Counted from the first letter of the stretch, positions 1-12,030 are shown. The stretch is 33,828 nt of DNA from Plesiocystis pacifica SIR-1 (GCF_000170895.1 NZ_ABCS01000106.1:1-33828), one strand, 5' to 3'. The notes: generated by a model not told the origin, from the letters alone. A program made the numbers and translations.

Positions 1-207
1 TGCGCCAGACAAACCACGAACAGCCTACCTTGTGGAGAGTGTCGGAGTGAAGTGCCCGGACGGCGCGGCGCCGCCCTGTGCTGAGCACGGCTAACGATCC
101 CGGCTCCTCCACCCCTAGCTGCTGGTCTATGTCGCTCGTGATTCGACGCTAGTCGTCGCGCTCCTTTCTGTCAATCTCTGTTTGCCCTGCGGATGCAGAA
201 TTGGTGA
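1..207. other. Left-edge non-coding stretch
   Basis: No gene is supported here. It lies downstream of the minus-strand operon ending at 208. It holds small dyads: GCGGCGCCGC at 65-74, GTGCTGAGCAC at 78-88, and CGACG/CGTCG arms at 144-148 and 154-158. Any of these could be part of a 3' end, but none is followed by a T tract in the minus direction, so no terminator is called. Stop codons break the minus frames, so the operon's next gene, if any, is outside the window. Confidence 0.5.
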
Positions 208-2106
<1,899 letters not shown>

Positions 2107-2155
2107 CGTTGTCCTCCCAGAGAGTCCAGAGAGAGTAGTTCGGCGAAGTGGTGCA

Positions 2156-5100
2156 TCACGCGGGCGCTCCCTTGGCGTTGGCGGTCGTGGTCTTGCCGCG
2201 CTGGGCCCGACGCAGGGCCTTGTAGGCGACCTTGCGCACGGCCTCGTCCTCGCCGTCGCGCTCGAGCAGACCCTGGAGCGTGGTCACGGCCTGATCCGTG
2301 CCCAGGCGCCCGAGGGAGGCGATGGCGGTGAGCCGCGCCGGGTCCTTGCCCGCGGCCTCGGCCACGGCCACGAGGGCGTCGAAGCGGGCGTCGCCCAGCA
2401 GCACCGGCAGGGCCAAGCGGCGGCGCTCGGCGGTCTCGAGCAGCTGCTGGCCACCGGCGCCGCGGATCGCAACCTCGATGACCGGCGCGACGGCGACCTG
2501 GTCAGCGACGCTGAGGCGATCGACGACCTCGCGGGCCGACTCGCCCGTGTCGCCGCCCTTGCTCAGCAGCGCGGCGATGGCCGCACCCGCGGCCGAGCGC
2601 ACGGTCGCGTCGCGGTGGCTCAGGCTCGGCTCGATGGCCGCGATGTCGTCGGCGCCGCCTTGGGCCCCGAGGTAGCGCAGGGCCTTGGCGAGCACCGAGG
2701 TCGGGACCTCGCCGCTCCCCGAGAGCAGCCCGCGGACCGTGCCGTGGACCTCGACGCCGGCCTGGGTCGCGGCCCACAAGCTCGCGCCCCAGGCCCGCTC
2801 GTGCGCGGCCTTGTCCTCCTTGGAGGCGCCGCGCCAGCCCTTGGCCGCCCGATCGACGGCCAGGGCGATGGGCTCGGCCAGGGCCGCCGCCTTGGCGCGC
2901 GTCCCCTCCTCGCCGCTGCCCGCCGCCGCGCCGACGATCCACGCCGCGTCGGCCCGCTGGGCCGCGGCCTCGCCGGTGAGCAGCTCCTCGAGGCTCGCCG
3001 GGCACTCGCCGCGCCGGACCAGACCCCGACGCAGGCGCTGGCGCACCTCGTCCTGGCGGATCTCGGTCATGCGCGCCACGAGGATCTCTGGATCGCCGTG
3101 GGTCGCCAGGTAGGACGCCGCCGGCCCGCTCAGGGCCGCGTGCTTGCTGCGCAGCGCGACCAGGGCCGTGCGCGTCTGCTCCCCGGGCAACACCTGCTCG
3201 AGGGCCTCGTGCGCGGCCTTGGCCAGGCTCTGGGAGTTATCCGAGAGCAGCTCCGCCAGCACGGCCTCGGAAGCCGCGGCCGCCGTGCCGAGCTCGCCCA
3301 GCTCCTTGATGGCCGCCAGGCGGATGGCCTCGGGCTCGAGGCGCTCCTTGGCGACGCCTTCGATCAGCGCCCGGCTGCGCTCGTCGCCCGCCCGGCGCAA
3401 GCCCGCCAGCGCGCCCAGGCGCTCGTTTTGCTGACCCTGGGCCGCGGCCCGCTCGACGGTCTCGCGGATCCGGTCGCGCTCGTCGGGCTCTTGGAGCCGC
3501 GGCAAGATCGCGCCCAGGGCCTCGAGCACCGTCGGCGCGAGGGCCCGGTCCTCGTCGCTGAGCTCGACGTCGGGGCCGGGGTCCAAGAGCAGCTCGAGAT
3601 CCTCGAGGGCCCGGCGATCGCCGAGGCGCCCGAGGGCGAGGATGGCTCGGCGCCGCTCGGCGTCGAAGCCCGCCTTGAGCACGAGCAGCAGGGGCTGGAA
3701 GGCCTCGCCCTTGCCCTGAGCCGCCATGCCCTCGGCCGCGGGCAGCACCAGCTCGCGCCGGCCCGCTTCCAGGGTCGCCTTCAGCGCGTCGAGGGTCGCG
3801 CCCTCGACCCACTCGGCGCGGAACGAGAGCACCTCGCAGGCCGCCACGCGCACCGTCTCTTCGCGGTCCTCGAGCAGCCGCGCCAGCAGGGCCTCGGCCC
3901 CGATGTCGTCGACGTCGCGGAGCAGCCGGGCGGCCTTTTCACGCAGGCCCGCGTCGGTGCCGTTGACGATCACGCCCAGCCACTCGAGCAGCAGGGGCTC
4001 GCGGTAGCGCTGGCGCGTCACCCCGTTGGCCAGGCGCACGCGCTCGGCCTCTGGATCGCGGGCGATGCCGACGAGGGCGTCGTAGCTGCGCCCGCGCAGG
4101 CCCGCGTCGTCCTCGGTCACGAAGCGCAGCAGCACCGGCGCCCCCGCGGGATCGGCCACCCGCCGCAGGGCGCCCACGAGCGCGCCGCGATCTGCCGTGC
4201 GCTCGGGGTCGTCCTCGAGGCGCGCCGCCAGGACCTCGGCCGCGGCTTGCTTGGCCCGGGACACCGGGACCTCCGCGCCGCCTTCGCTGGCCTTGCGGAC
4301 CTTCGACAGCGACACGACGGCCTCCATGGCGCGGGTCGCCGTGCGCTTGTCTTCGCCGCGCAGGAAGGCCGCGAGCACGTCGAGGGTGCGCAGGTCGCCG
4401 CGGCGCGCCAGGGCGCTGGCCGCCTTGAGGCGCAGGTCGTCGTGGTCGCTCTCCATGGCCCGCAGCAGCGCCACGGCCACGCGCTCGTCCTTGGCGTCGA
4501 CCAGGCGATCGACCACGGACAGGCGCAGGTCCGCGTGCTGGCTGCCCAGCGCCACGAACCAGGGCTCGAGGCTGTCGGCCTCGAACAGCTTTTGGATCTG
4601 CATCAGCGCGTGCCCGCGGACCTCTGCGTTGGGCGCATCGACGCCCTCGAGGGCCATGGCCCGCGCGGCTTCATCCCCGCCCAGGGCCTGCTGCACCAGC
4701 TCGTCGATGGCGGCCCGACCCACGTCGGCCGCGGAGCTCTGCAGGCACAGGCCCAGGGGCTCGACGGCCCCCTCGGCGTAGAGGCCCCGGAGCGCGGCCA
4801 CGGCCGCCCGGCGCACGAGGTGGTTGGGGTCGCTCAGCGCCCGGCGCAGCACCGGCAGCACCGCGTCGCGCCCGACGACCTCGCCCGCGGCGAGCTTGCC
4901 CAGGCGGTCGATGCTGTCCCGGCGCACGCGGTGGGTCTCGTCGTGAGCCCCCGGCGCGGGGGCCTGGCGGACCAGGCCGGCGTAAGTGCCGAACACCAGG
5001 CGGCGGAAGTCCTCGCCCGCGCCCCCCGTGCTCGAGCCCGCCGTGTCGCGCAGCTGCGTGACCTTGCCCGCCGCGTCCCCGGCCGCGTCCTTGCTAGCCG

Positions 5101-8100
5101 CGGCCAGATCCCGAGCGGAGCCGATGAGTCGGCGGATCCACCCGCGCCGCGGCGTCGCCCGGCGCTCGCGGTCCTCGTAGTTGGTCTGCGGCACGGTCGC
5201 GTCGGCGCCCTCGGAAGCATCCGAGACCGTCGAGACCTTCGGCCCCTTGAGCCGGCCCGCCTCGCGCCAAAACGCCAGGGCCTGGGCGCGCAGCGAGAGC
5301 ACGCGGGCGGCGGCGTAGCGCAGCGAGGGGTCGTCGCTGGCCAGGCACTCGACGATCATCCGCAGCCGAGCCGCGCGCTCGCCCTCCTCGGGCCACTTCT
5401 TCATGTCGCCGGCGCGGTCGGGCTTGGGCGGCCCGACGAGCTCGGTGGCGAAGGTCATCAACCCCTCGGCGTCGCCCCGCTCCTCGAGGGCGCGGGCGGC
5501 CGCGAAGCGGATCACCGGCTCCGAAGAGGCCAGCGCCGCGAGCATGAGGTCCGGGCGCTGCCCCCGGCGGACCCGGGCGACGTCGCGGGCGACGACGATG
5601 GCGAACACCAGGTCGAGGATCTCCCGATCTCGGTCTTCGAGGCCGCGCAGCAAGCCGCGGGCGCCGTCGGGGCCCAGGGCCGCCAGGCTCAAGATGGCGC
5701 CGAGGCGGATCGGGCGGTGGTCGTGGGCCAAGGTCCCGACCAGCACCGGGACCGCGCGCACGTCACCCAGGCGGGCGAGGCCCTCGGCGATCCAGCTGCG
5801 CACCGGCAGATCGTTGTGGGACAGGGCCGCGAGCAGGATCTGCGTGTCCTGAGCGGTGCAGGCCGTGGCCAGGCCGCGGCTCGCCTCCTCGCGGACCAGG
5901 GGCTCGCCGTCGTCGAGGAGCTCGACGAAGAAGGGGATGGTCCCGCGGTCGCCGACGTCGGCCATGGCCCGGGCGGCGCGGTGACGCAGCTCGCTGCTGG
6001 GCCGGCGCGGGTCGGACTCGGGCATGGTCAGCAGGCCGCGCATGGGCGGCAGGGCCCGGTCGTCGCGACGCTTGCCGCACAGCTCCGCCGCGCGCACGCG
6101 CAGGCCGTAGAACTTGCTCCCGAACGCCGTCGACCAGGCGTGCTGGTCCCGGGGCAGGACGCGGTCGAGGGTCTCGATGGCCTCGGTGTGGACCGCGGCG
6201 TGCTCGTCATCGAGGAGCTCGATGAGCCGCTTGCGGACCAGATCCTTGGGCGCCTTGCGGGCCCCGTTGGCGCCCAGGGCCCGGACCTTGGGCCGCGGAG
6301 AGCCCATCGCCGCGAGGTAGACCTCGGCCTTGTTCTTGTAGCGGCTGACCCGGTCCTTGGCCTTCTTGGACTTGACCAGGCCCTCGTAGGCCGCCGCGCC
6401 CACGCCCGCGTCCTGGTCGGGCACGAGCTCGAGCAGCAGCTCGTCGGCCCAGCTGTCGGGCACCCGCTCGAGCTCCTCGATGACGCGCTTGCGGATGTCG
6501 GCGTGGCGCGAGCGCGCGCCGCGGGTCAGGGGCACCTGGGGGTTCGGGGGCTTGGCCGAGTGCCAGGCCCACAGGGTCTTGAAGGCCTCGGAGCGGACCT
6601 GCGCGGCCTCGTCGTCGAGGGCGTTGCCGAGCAGCTCGTCGGCGCGGCCGGCCAGCTCGGTGTTGCCGCTGCGCTTGCCCGAGCCGCCGAACTCCACGAG
6701 CAGCTGCAGGGCCCGCTTGCGCACGTCCTGGCTGGCCGCGCCCAGGGCCAGCTCGGCCAGGTCGAGGGCGCCCGCGTCCTCGCGATCCGAGGCGAGGATC
6801 TGCAGGTTCTCGAACACCGCCGTGCGCACGCCGGCGTCGGGGTCGTCGAGCAGCCACTGCAGCCGCGCGGCCAGGCGATCGTCGTGGGGCATGGCCAGGA
6901 TGCCCGTGGTCAGGGCGCCCGCGACGGCCTTGCGCACGCCCGCGTCGGCCTCGCGCGAGAGCTGCAAGAGCGCGCCCGTGGCCCGACCGTCGCCGAGCAC
7001 CGCGAGGCTCAGGGCCCCGCGCAGGGCCGTGTCGGCGTAGCGACAGGCCATGGCGGCGAACAGCGGCTCGAGGCTGGCGGGGCCGAGCTCGGCCTTGGCG
7101 TCGCCGTCGGTGAGCTTGCAGCCGAGCTTCTCGAGCTTGGACAGCTCGGTCTTGAAGGTCCCGCGCAGGCGCGCGAGCAGGTCGGGGTGGATGCCGATCG
7201 ACAGCAGGAAGGCCGTCTCGCGGACCTCCGCGTCGCCGTCGTCGAGGGCGTCTTCAAAGAGATCGCGGCCGGTCGGGTCGGCCAGCGCCCCCTCGCCCGC
7301 GACCTTGTCCAGGCGCAGCTTCAGGAGCTTCAGCAGCGCCGCGATGCGGACGTCGGCGGGGCCCTGCTCGTAGGCCGTGCGCAGGGGCGCCCGCGAGCCG
7401 GCGGGCTCGAGCTTGCACAGGGCCTCGAGGGCGGCCGTGCGGACCTCGGACTTCTTGTCCTTGAGGCGGTCGGCGATGAGGCCGGGGACCAGGGGCGAGA
7501 CCTCGCGCAGCCCGGGCAGCTGCTCGACGGCGTGCTTGCGCAGGTCGGCGTGCTTGCCGTTGGCCGCCGCGCGCACCGGCGCCAGCGACTTTTGCCCCTG
7601 GATGGAGCGCAGGGCCTTCAGCGCGGCGAAGCGGACCTTCTGATCCTTGTCGCCGAGGGCCTCGGTCAGCGCCGGGCGGCTGCGTCGGCGCTTGCCCGAG
7701 GCGATCAGCTCGGCGGCGCGCTTGCGGACCTCGGGCTTGTTGTCCTTGGCCAGGGCGCGGTCGAGGAGCACCCGGGCCGAGTCCTCGGGCAGCTTGGCCA
7801 GGGTCTCGAGGGCGCCGACCCGCTTTTCTTGCTTGCGGGCCTTGAGGTCGTCGGCGAGCTCGGCGAAGGCCGAGGCGATGCGGTCGACGTCGTCGGCCGG
7901 CGAGGACTGGCCGTCGAGGTCGATGACCAGCACGCGGCGCTTGCTATCCACCATGACGAGAGAGCCGCCCTCGTCGTGGTCCTTGGCGCGGTAGGGCTTG
8001 AGCCAGCCGAGGCCGCGGATCTGGATGGCGCCCAGCTCGACGGTCTTGGGCTTGCGCCGGGTGTCGTGGATCCAGGCCTTGAGCTTGCCGTCCACGCCGA

Positions 8101-8884
8101 CGCTGAGCAGCCGGCGGGTGCGCTCGCGGCCGGCCTCGTCGGTCAGCTGGAGCCCGAGCACCAGGCCCGTGACCGCGCCCGTGTGGGCCTCGTCCCGGGA
8201 CCGGTCCTCCTCGTCGGCGGCGCCTTCGAGGTAGCTGACGCGGATCGAGCCGTCGCCGCAGCCCGCGATGATCCGCCCGTCGCCGGTGAACTCGAGGGCC
8301 GTGACGGCCTTGTCGCCCTCGCCCGCAGGCATCTCGCGGACGCCCTCGAGCTTCAGGTCTTCGCCGATCACCCGGACCGTGCCGTCGTCGCCGCCCACGG
8401 CCAGCTTGCCCGACTTGCTGTCGAACGCGGCGCAGCGCAGCGGCCGAGGGCTCAAGCGCGCGCGCAGGCGCTCGCGGAGGCTCTGGTTCTCGAGCTCGTA
8501 GACCGCGAGGTGGCCCGAGTCGTCGACCACGGCCACGCGCAGCCCCTTGGCGTCGCTGGCGATGGCCGTCACGCCCACGCCCACGCCGTGGCGGTGGCTG
8601 AACACGGCCTTCTTCTCGTCGCCGCTGACCACGAAGCCGTGGACCTCACCGGCCGAGCCGCCCGCGAGCAGCAGGTCGCCGGCGGCGAAGTTCAGGGCGT
8701 GGATCGAGCCTCCGACCTCGAAGCTGGCCAGGTGCGCCAGCTTCGACTTGGCGTAGACGTGGACCTGCGAGCTCTCGACCGAGGCGGCGTCGCGCTCACC
8801 GGCGACGGCCAGCTGACGGCCAGAGCGCGAGCCGGCGACGGCCCACAGGTGCTCGAGGTGCGTTCCAAATTTTTGCGTCCCCAT
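2156..8884 (-). CDS. Giant WD40-HEAT repeat scaffold protein (2242 aa)
   Basis: Residues about 1-335 form WD40/beta-propeller-like repeats with recurring units such as GGDDGTVRV, CGDGSIRV and GVDGKLKAW. From about 340 to the end the protein is nearly continuous HEAT repeat, with units of the type D-x-x-VRxxAxxAL about every 30-40 residues. A hydrophilic linker rich in A, D, R and G (about 1215-1318) splits the solenoid. There is no signal peptide, membrane segment or catalytic motif, so a cytosolic scaffold is inferred. The ATG at 8884 has AGAGGA about 10 nt upstream and lies 21 bp after the 933-aa gene's stop, so the genes are probably co-transcribed. HEAT repeats resembling PBS-lyase units are common in bacteria, but 1900 residues joined to a propeller is exceptional. 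Confidence 0.9.
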   Translation of the reverse strand: MGTQKFGTHLEHLWAVAGSRSGRQLAVAGERDAASVESSQVHVYAKSKLAHLASFEVGGSIHALNFAAGDLLLAGGSAGEVHGFVVSGDEKKAVFSHRHGVGVGVTAIASDAKGLRVAVVDDSGHLAVYELENQSLRERLRARLSPRPLRCAAFDSKSGKLAVGGDDGTVRVIGEDLKLEGVREMPAGEGDKAVTALEFTGDGRIIAGCGDGSIRVSYLEGAADEEDRSRDEAHTGAVTGLVLGLQLTDEAGRERTRRLLSVGVDGKLKAWIHDTRRKPKTVELGAIQIRGLGWLKPYRAKDHDEGGSLVMVDSKRRVLVIDLDGQSSPADDVDRIASAFAELADDLKARKQEKRVGALETLAKLPEDSARVLLDRALAKDNKPEVRKRAAELIASGKRRRSRPALTEALGDKDQKVRFAALKALRSIQGQKSLAPVRAAANGKHADLRKHAVEQLPGLREVSPLVPGLIADRLKDKKSEVRTAALEALCKLEPAGSRAPLRTAYEQGPADVRIAALLKLLKLRLDKVAGEGALADPTGRDLFEDALDDGDAEVRETAFLLSIGIHPDLLARLRGTFKTELSKLEKLGCKLTDGDAKAELGPASLEPLFAAMACRYADTALRGALSLAVLGDGRATGALLQLSREADAGVRKAVAGALTTGILAMPHDDRLAARLQWLLDDPDAGVRTAVFENLQILASDREDAGALDLAELALGAASQDVRKRALQLLVEFGGSGKRSGNTELAGRADELLGNALDDEAAQVRSEAFKTLWAWHSAKPPNPQVPLTRGARSRHADIRKRVIEELERVPDSWADELLLELVPDQDAGVGAAAYEGLVKSKKAKDRVSRYKNKAEVYLAAMGSPRPKVRALGANGARKAPKDLVRKRLIELLDDEHAAVHTEAIETLDRVLPRDQHAWSTAFGSKFYGLRVRAAELCGKRRDDRALPPMRGLLTMPESDPRRPSSELRHRAARAMADVGDRGTIPFFVELLDDGEPLVREEASRGLATACTAQDTQILLAALSHNDLPVRSWIAEGLARLGDVRAVPVLVGTLAHDHRPIRLGAILSLAALGPDGARGLLRGLEDRDREILDLVFAIVVARDVARVRRGQRPDLMLAALASSEPVIRFAAARALEERGDAEGLMTFATELVGPPKPDRAGDMKKWPEEGERAARLRMIVECLASDDPSLRYAAARVLSLRAQALAFWREAGRLKGPKVSTVSDASEGADATVPQTNYEDRERRATPRRGWIRRLIGSARDLAAASKDAAGDAAGKVTQLRDTAGSSTGGAGEDFRRLVFGTYAGLVRQAPAPGAHDETHRVRRDSIDRLGKLAAGEVVGRDAVLPVLRRALSDPNHLVRRAAVAALRGLYAEGAVEPLGLCLQSSAADVGRAAIDELVQQALGGDEAARAMALEGVDAPNAEVRGHALMQIQKLFEADSLEPWFVALGSQHADLRLSVVDRLVDAKDERVAVALLRAMESDHDDLRLKAASALARRGDLRTLDVLAAFLRGEDKRTATRAMEAVVSLSKVRKASEGGAEVPVSRAKQAAAEVLAARLEDDPERTADRGALVGALRRVADPAGAPVLLRFVTEDDAGLRGRSYDALVGIARDPEAERVRLANGVTRQRYREPLLLEWLGVIVNGTDAGLREKAARLLRDVDDIGAEALLARLLEDREETVRVAACEVLSFRAEWVEGATLDALKATLEAGRRELVLPAAEGMAAQGKGEAFQPLLLVLKAGFDAERRRAILALGRLGDRRALEDLELLLDPGPDVELSDEDRALAPTVLEALGAILPRLQEPDERDRIRETVERAAAQGQQNERLGALAGLRRAGDERSRALIEGVAKERLEPEAIRLAAIKELGELGTAAAASEAVLAELLSDNSQSLAKAAHEALEQVLPGEQTRTALVALRSKHAALSGPAASYLATHGDPEILVARMTEIRQDEVRQRLRRGLVRRGECPASLEELLTGEAAAQRADAAWIVGAAAGSGEEGTRAKAAALAEPIALAVDRAAKGWRGASKEDKAAHERAWGASLWAATQAGVEVHGTVRGLLSGSGEVPTSVLAKALRYLGAQGGADDIAAIEPSLSHRDATVRSAAGAAIAALLSKGGDTGESAREVVDRLSVADQVAVAPVIEVAIRGAGGQQLLETAERRRLALPVLLGDARFDALVAVAEAAGKDPARLTAIASLGRLGTDQAVTTLQGLLERDGEDEAVRKVAYKALRRAQRGKTTTANAKGAPA

Positions 8885-8905
8885 GCGAATGCGTCCTCTC
8901 GAGTG

Positions 8906-11707
8906 TCAGGCGCTCAGGGCGGGTGGGAGCTGGGTGGAGATGCCCGAGTGGGTGGCGCGGATGCGGGCCAGCGCCGCGACGCAGGCCTGCCACTCGCCCC
9001 GAGCTTGGGAGTGCATGAATTCGTCGAGCACGACCACGGCGATGGGCGCGAACTCGCCGTCCTCGACGGCCAGGTCGCGGACCACCTCGACCAGGCGCCG
9101 CTTGCCCTCGCTCGCCGCGAGCTGCCGCTTGGGCAGGCCGGCGATGGGCTCGCGCCGCTCCGTGCGGCCCGGCGGCAGGCCAAACATGACCGTGCGCAAG
9201 AACTGGCGCAGGGCCTCGCCGGTCTCGAAGCGCTCGCTGCCCTCGGGCGCCGAGGCCAGGACCTCGACCTTCGCCTGCGCCCGCGAGGGGACGCCCGGGC
9301 CCTTCTTGGGCGTCCACGAGGCCGGGATGGTCTCGGGGCGGTGCTGCTCCCAGAGCAGGCGCACGGCGAACAGCCGGACCTCGCGGTCGGGGCTCTCCAT
9401 CAGCCAGGCCAAGCGCGCGGCGCCGCCGAGGGCCCGGTAGTGCCGGCGAATCAGGGCCGAGGCGACCTCGCGGCTCGACTTGACCGCGCTCTCGGCCAGG
9501 GCGAACACCCGCGCTGGGATCAGCCAGTCGACGGGCGGCGTGGGCTTGTCGTCGTGCTCTTCACCGATCGACAGCAACACCTCGCTGCCGATCTTGCGCG
9601 GCTCCTTGTAGTCGCTGGCCGCCAGCGCATAGACCAGGTCGCGGTCGCCCCAGCGGACCAGCTCCTGCCCAGCCACGGCCGCGGCGAAGCGGCGCACGTC
9701 CGGGCGCGGATCCAAGAGCAGACCCCTGGCGCGGTCGAGGCCGTAGTCCTCGGACTTCAGCTTGGCCTCGAGCACGCCCCGCAGCGGGTCGTCCTTGTCG
9801 GGCCCGATGCCGGGGTGGTGGTAGACGAGGTAGGTCTGGGCGAACACGCGGACGGCCTCGGGCTGGGCCTTGCCGCCGTCGCTGCCCGCGGCCATGGACC
9901 ACAGCCGGTCGACGCCCGCCGCCCGATCGCCGCCGCCGAACACCTCCGGGGCGTAGTGCTCGAGCAGGTAGTTGCGGGCGAAGCTCGACAGCTCCGGGTC
10001 GGGGTGGCGGGCCAGCTCGAGCAGCCAGGACAGGCGCAGGCGCTTCGGCTTGACCTTGGCCGGGTCGCCGAGCACGGCCAGCGCGGTGCTGCGAAGGCGC
10101 ACGTTGGACACCAGGCCCTCGAGCCACGCGACGTCGAGCTGGTCCTTTTTGAGCACCCCCGAGCGCAGCCACTGGCTGATCGTGTCGGAGGACTCGGGGT
10201 CGAGGAGCTTGGCCTTGATCCACTCGACGCCGATCTCTTTGACCGGGCGCGAGCGCAGCTGGTCGTAGACCCGGCGCTTGTCCCAGTAGCTCAGCTGCGG
10301 GCTCTCGACGACGTGCTTGAGCAGGGCCGCCGAGGGCTTTTGCTTGTGCTTCTCGAAGAATTTTTCGACCCACTGGCGCTGGCGCCAGCCGCCGGTGATC
10401 AGCGAGAGGTAGAGCGCCGGGGTCAGGTCCTTGGGCGTGAACCCGGCCTCGAGCATCTTGGTCGCAAACTTTTGCGCCGAGGTGTCGAGCAGGGCGATCA
10501 GCCCGACCAGGCCGATGCGCTTGGGGTCGAGCTTCTCGAGCCGCGACTGGGCGAACTTGCGGGCCGGCGAGGTCGCGTTTTGGAGCAGCTTCAACAGCAC
10601 CTCGGCCGACAGGTCGTCGCCCTTGGCGTGGTTCTTGGCGTACTCGATGGCGTACTTGGCCGCCTTCTCGCTGGGCGAGCCCAGCAGCTGCAGGACCATG
10701 GCGTGCAGCCCCAGCCCGGCCAGCTTCGACTGGTGGAACTCGGGGTTGCGCTCGAGCAAGGAGATCACGAACTCGTGGACCGAGCCCGCGGGCTTGCGGC
10801 CCAGGCGGCCGAGCCAGGCCGGGTCGACCTCGCGCAGGGTCTCGGGGAAGTCGGCCTCGAGGGCCCGGGTCGCAAAGCGCAGCACGCCGTCGTTGTTGGA
10901 GTCCTCGATGAGCCGCAGCAGCGGCTCGGCCGAGAGCTTCCAGGCCGCATCGAAGGCGCGGTTGCTCAGCTTGTCCGGCGGCGAGGAGTACCAGCCCGCG
11001 CTGCGCGAGCCGACCAGCGACTGGTGGTTCCAGATCTGATGGATGATCCAGCAGCCGTAGGGGGTGTAGCCGGCCTCGTAGTGGCGCAGGACCTGGACGG
11101 CGAACTGCGGGTAGAGCTCGGGCACGGCAGCGCCCAGCTGCCGGAGGTAACGCCAGGCGCGGCGGCGCAGGTACAGGGCCGTCGCCGGGCTGACCTCGTT
11201 GTAGTTGTAGGGCTTGTTCGTGAACACGTCGAGGCGCCACGCGAGCACCCCAAACAGCTCGGCGTCGTGGCGCTGCTCGGCCAGCTTGTAGATGCGCTTG
11301 AAGCCCCGCCAGATGCCCCAACCCATCTTGGCGCGGCGAAACACGTCGATGAGCGCCGAGCGTCCCCACTCGTCCCCGCGCTCGTAGAGCGCGATCAGCA
11401 GGTCGCCCAGGCGCAGGCGCGGCGGCGGGTTGTCGGCCGCCATCAGCGACTCCCAGGCCTCGGTCCGGATCGCCTTGATCTCGTCGTCGCTCTTGCCCCA
11501 CAGCGAGTAGGGCGAGAGGGTCTGGCGCAGCTTGGCCAGGGTCCAGGAGTCCTGGCCCAGGGGCTTGGCCTCGCTGGCCGGCGCGCCCTCGGGGCGGTCC
11601 TCCGGGGGGTCCGGGAGGTTCAGGTAGCGCACGATCAGATCCGCGAGTTGGGGGTCGCGGTTGTCGATGGCTCCGGTGATGTCCGCAAAGGTGACGTCCC
11701 GACTCAC
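8906..11707 (-). CDS. Large alpha-solenoid (HEAT-like) protein, operon leader (933 aa)
   Basis: First gene of the minus-strand operon, starting at a GTG (11707) with AAGGAG about 8 nt upstream. The protein is almost all helical, with irregular HEAT-like repeats; units resembling D-x-R-PDVRRFAAAVAG and SPDREVRLFAVRLLWEQ are clearest in the second half. The N-terminal third is rich in aromatic residues (for example RRRAWRYLRQLG and WGIWRGFKRIYKLAEQR) and reminds me of the non-WGR part of long bacterial WGR proteins. This suggests that the 933-aa and 632-aa proteins could be the split halves of such a protein, but that is inference. No signal peptide, membrane span or enzyme motif is visible. 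It is followed after 21 bp by the giant WD40-HEAT gene. Confidence 0.88.
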   Translation of the reverse strand: MSRDVTFADITGAIDNRDPQLADLIVRYLNLPDPPEDRPEGAPASEAKPLGQDSWTLAKLRQTLSPYSLWGKSDDEIKAIRTEAWESLMAADNPPPRLRLGDLLIALYERGDEWGRSALIDVFRRAKMGWGIWRGFKRIYKLAEQRHDAELFGVLAWRLDVFTNKPYNYNEVSPATALYLRRRAWRYLRQLGAAVPELYPQFAVQVLRHYEAGYTPYGCWIIHQIWNHQSLVGSRSAGWYSSPPDKLSNRAFDAAWKLSAEPLLRLIEDSNNDGVLRFATRALEADFPETLREVDPAWLGRLGRKPAGSVHEFVISLLERNPEFHQSKLAGLGLHAMVLQLLGSPSEKAAKYAIEYAKNHAKGDDLSAEVLLKLLQNATSPARKFAQSRLEKLDPKRIGLVGLIALLDTSAQKFATKMLEAGFTPKDLTPALYLSLITGGWRQRQWVEKFFEKHKQKPSAALLKHVVESPQLSYWDKRRVYDQLRSRPVKEIGVEWIKAKLLDPESSDTISQWLRSGVLKKDQLDVAWLEGLVSNVRLRSTALAVLGDPAKVKPKRLRLSWLLELARHPDPELSSFARNYLLEHYAPEVFGGGDRAAGVDRLWSMAAGSDGGKAQPEAVRVFAQTYLVYHHPGIGPDKDDPLRGVLEAKLKSEDYGLDRARGLLLDPRPDVRRFAAAVAGQELVRWGDRDLVYALAASDYKEPRKIGSEVLLSIGEEHDDKPTPPVDWLIPARVFALAESAVKSSREVASALIRRHYRALGGAARLAWLMESPDREVRLFAVRLLWEQHRPETIPASWTPKKGPGVPSRAQAKVEVLASAPEGSERFETGEALRQFLRTVMFGLPPGRTERREPIAGLPKRQLAASEGKRRLVEVVRDLAVEDGEFAPIAVVVLDEFMHSQARGEWQACVAALARIRATHSGISTQLPPALSA

Positions 11708-11942
11708 TGGCTCGCTCCTTGTCCCGGCGCCGCCGGGCAGATGGGGGAAGCTGGCGCGACGCCTTGGGGAAGGGTCAGCGCAAACGGACGAGCAGTGTTG
11801 ATCGTCGGGCGCGAGCGCCGCAAGACAAAAATGTGCGCATTTCCAAACGAAATGGATCGCTATGGGCGATGGGAGATCAAAGCGCCTGGTCCATCACCAA
11901 AGGTGCTGGACTGGACCGAGGATCACATCGGCTGCGAGTCGA

Positions 11943-11959
11943 CCGATCTACTAGATCGG
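11943..11959. promoter_or_regulatory. 17-bp perfect dyad, possible operator
   Basis: CCGATCTA-C-TAGATCGG has two perfect 8-bp arms around one central base. It is too tight for an RNA hairpin, which fits a dimeric repressor or activator site better. It lies about 235 bp upstream of the operon start at 11707. The binding protein is unknown. Confidence 0.4.
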
Positions 11960-11986
11960 ATCGCGAAGCCCTCGCAACCAACGATT

Positions 11987-12030
11987 GTCGACCATCGTGG
12001 ACAGCACCGATGGCTGCCGCGATGGTCGAC
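11987..12030 (-). terminator. Long hairpin after the small cytochrome gene
   Basis: Perfect 11-bp arms GTCGACCATCG (11987-11997) and CGATGGTCGAC (12020-12030). The stem can extend inward through GG(A)CAGC against GCTGCC with small bulges. It sits 33 bp past the stop at 12063 on the minus strand. No T tract follows, so it may act as a Rho-associated or RNA-stabilising 3' structure rather than a classical intrinsic terminator. Confidence 0.5.
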
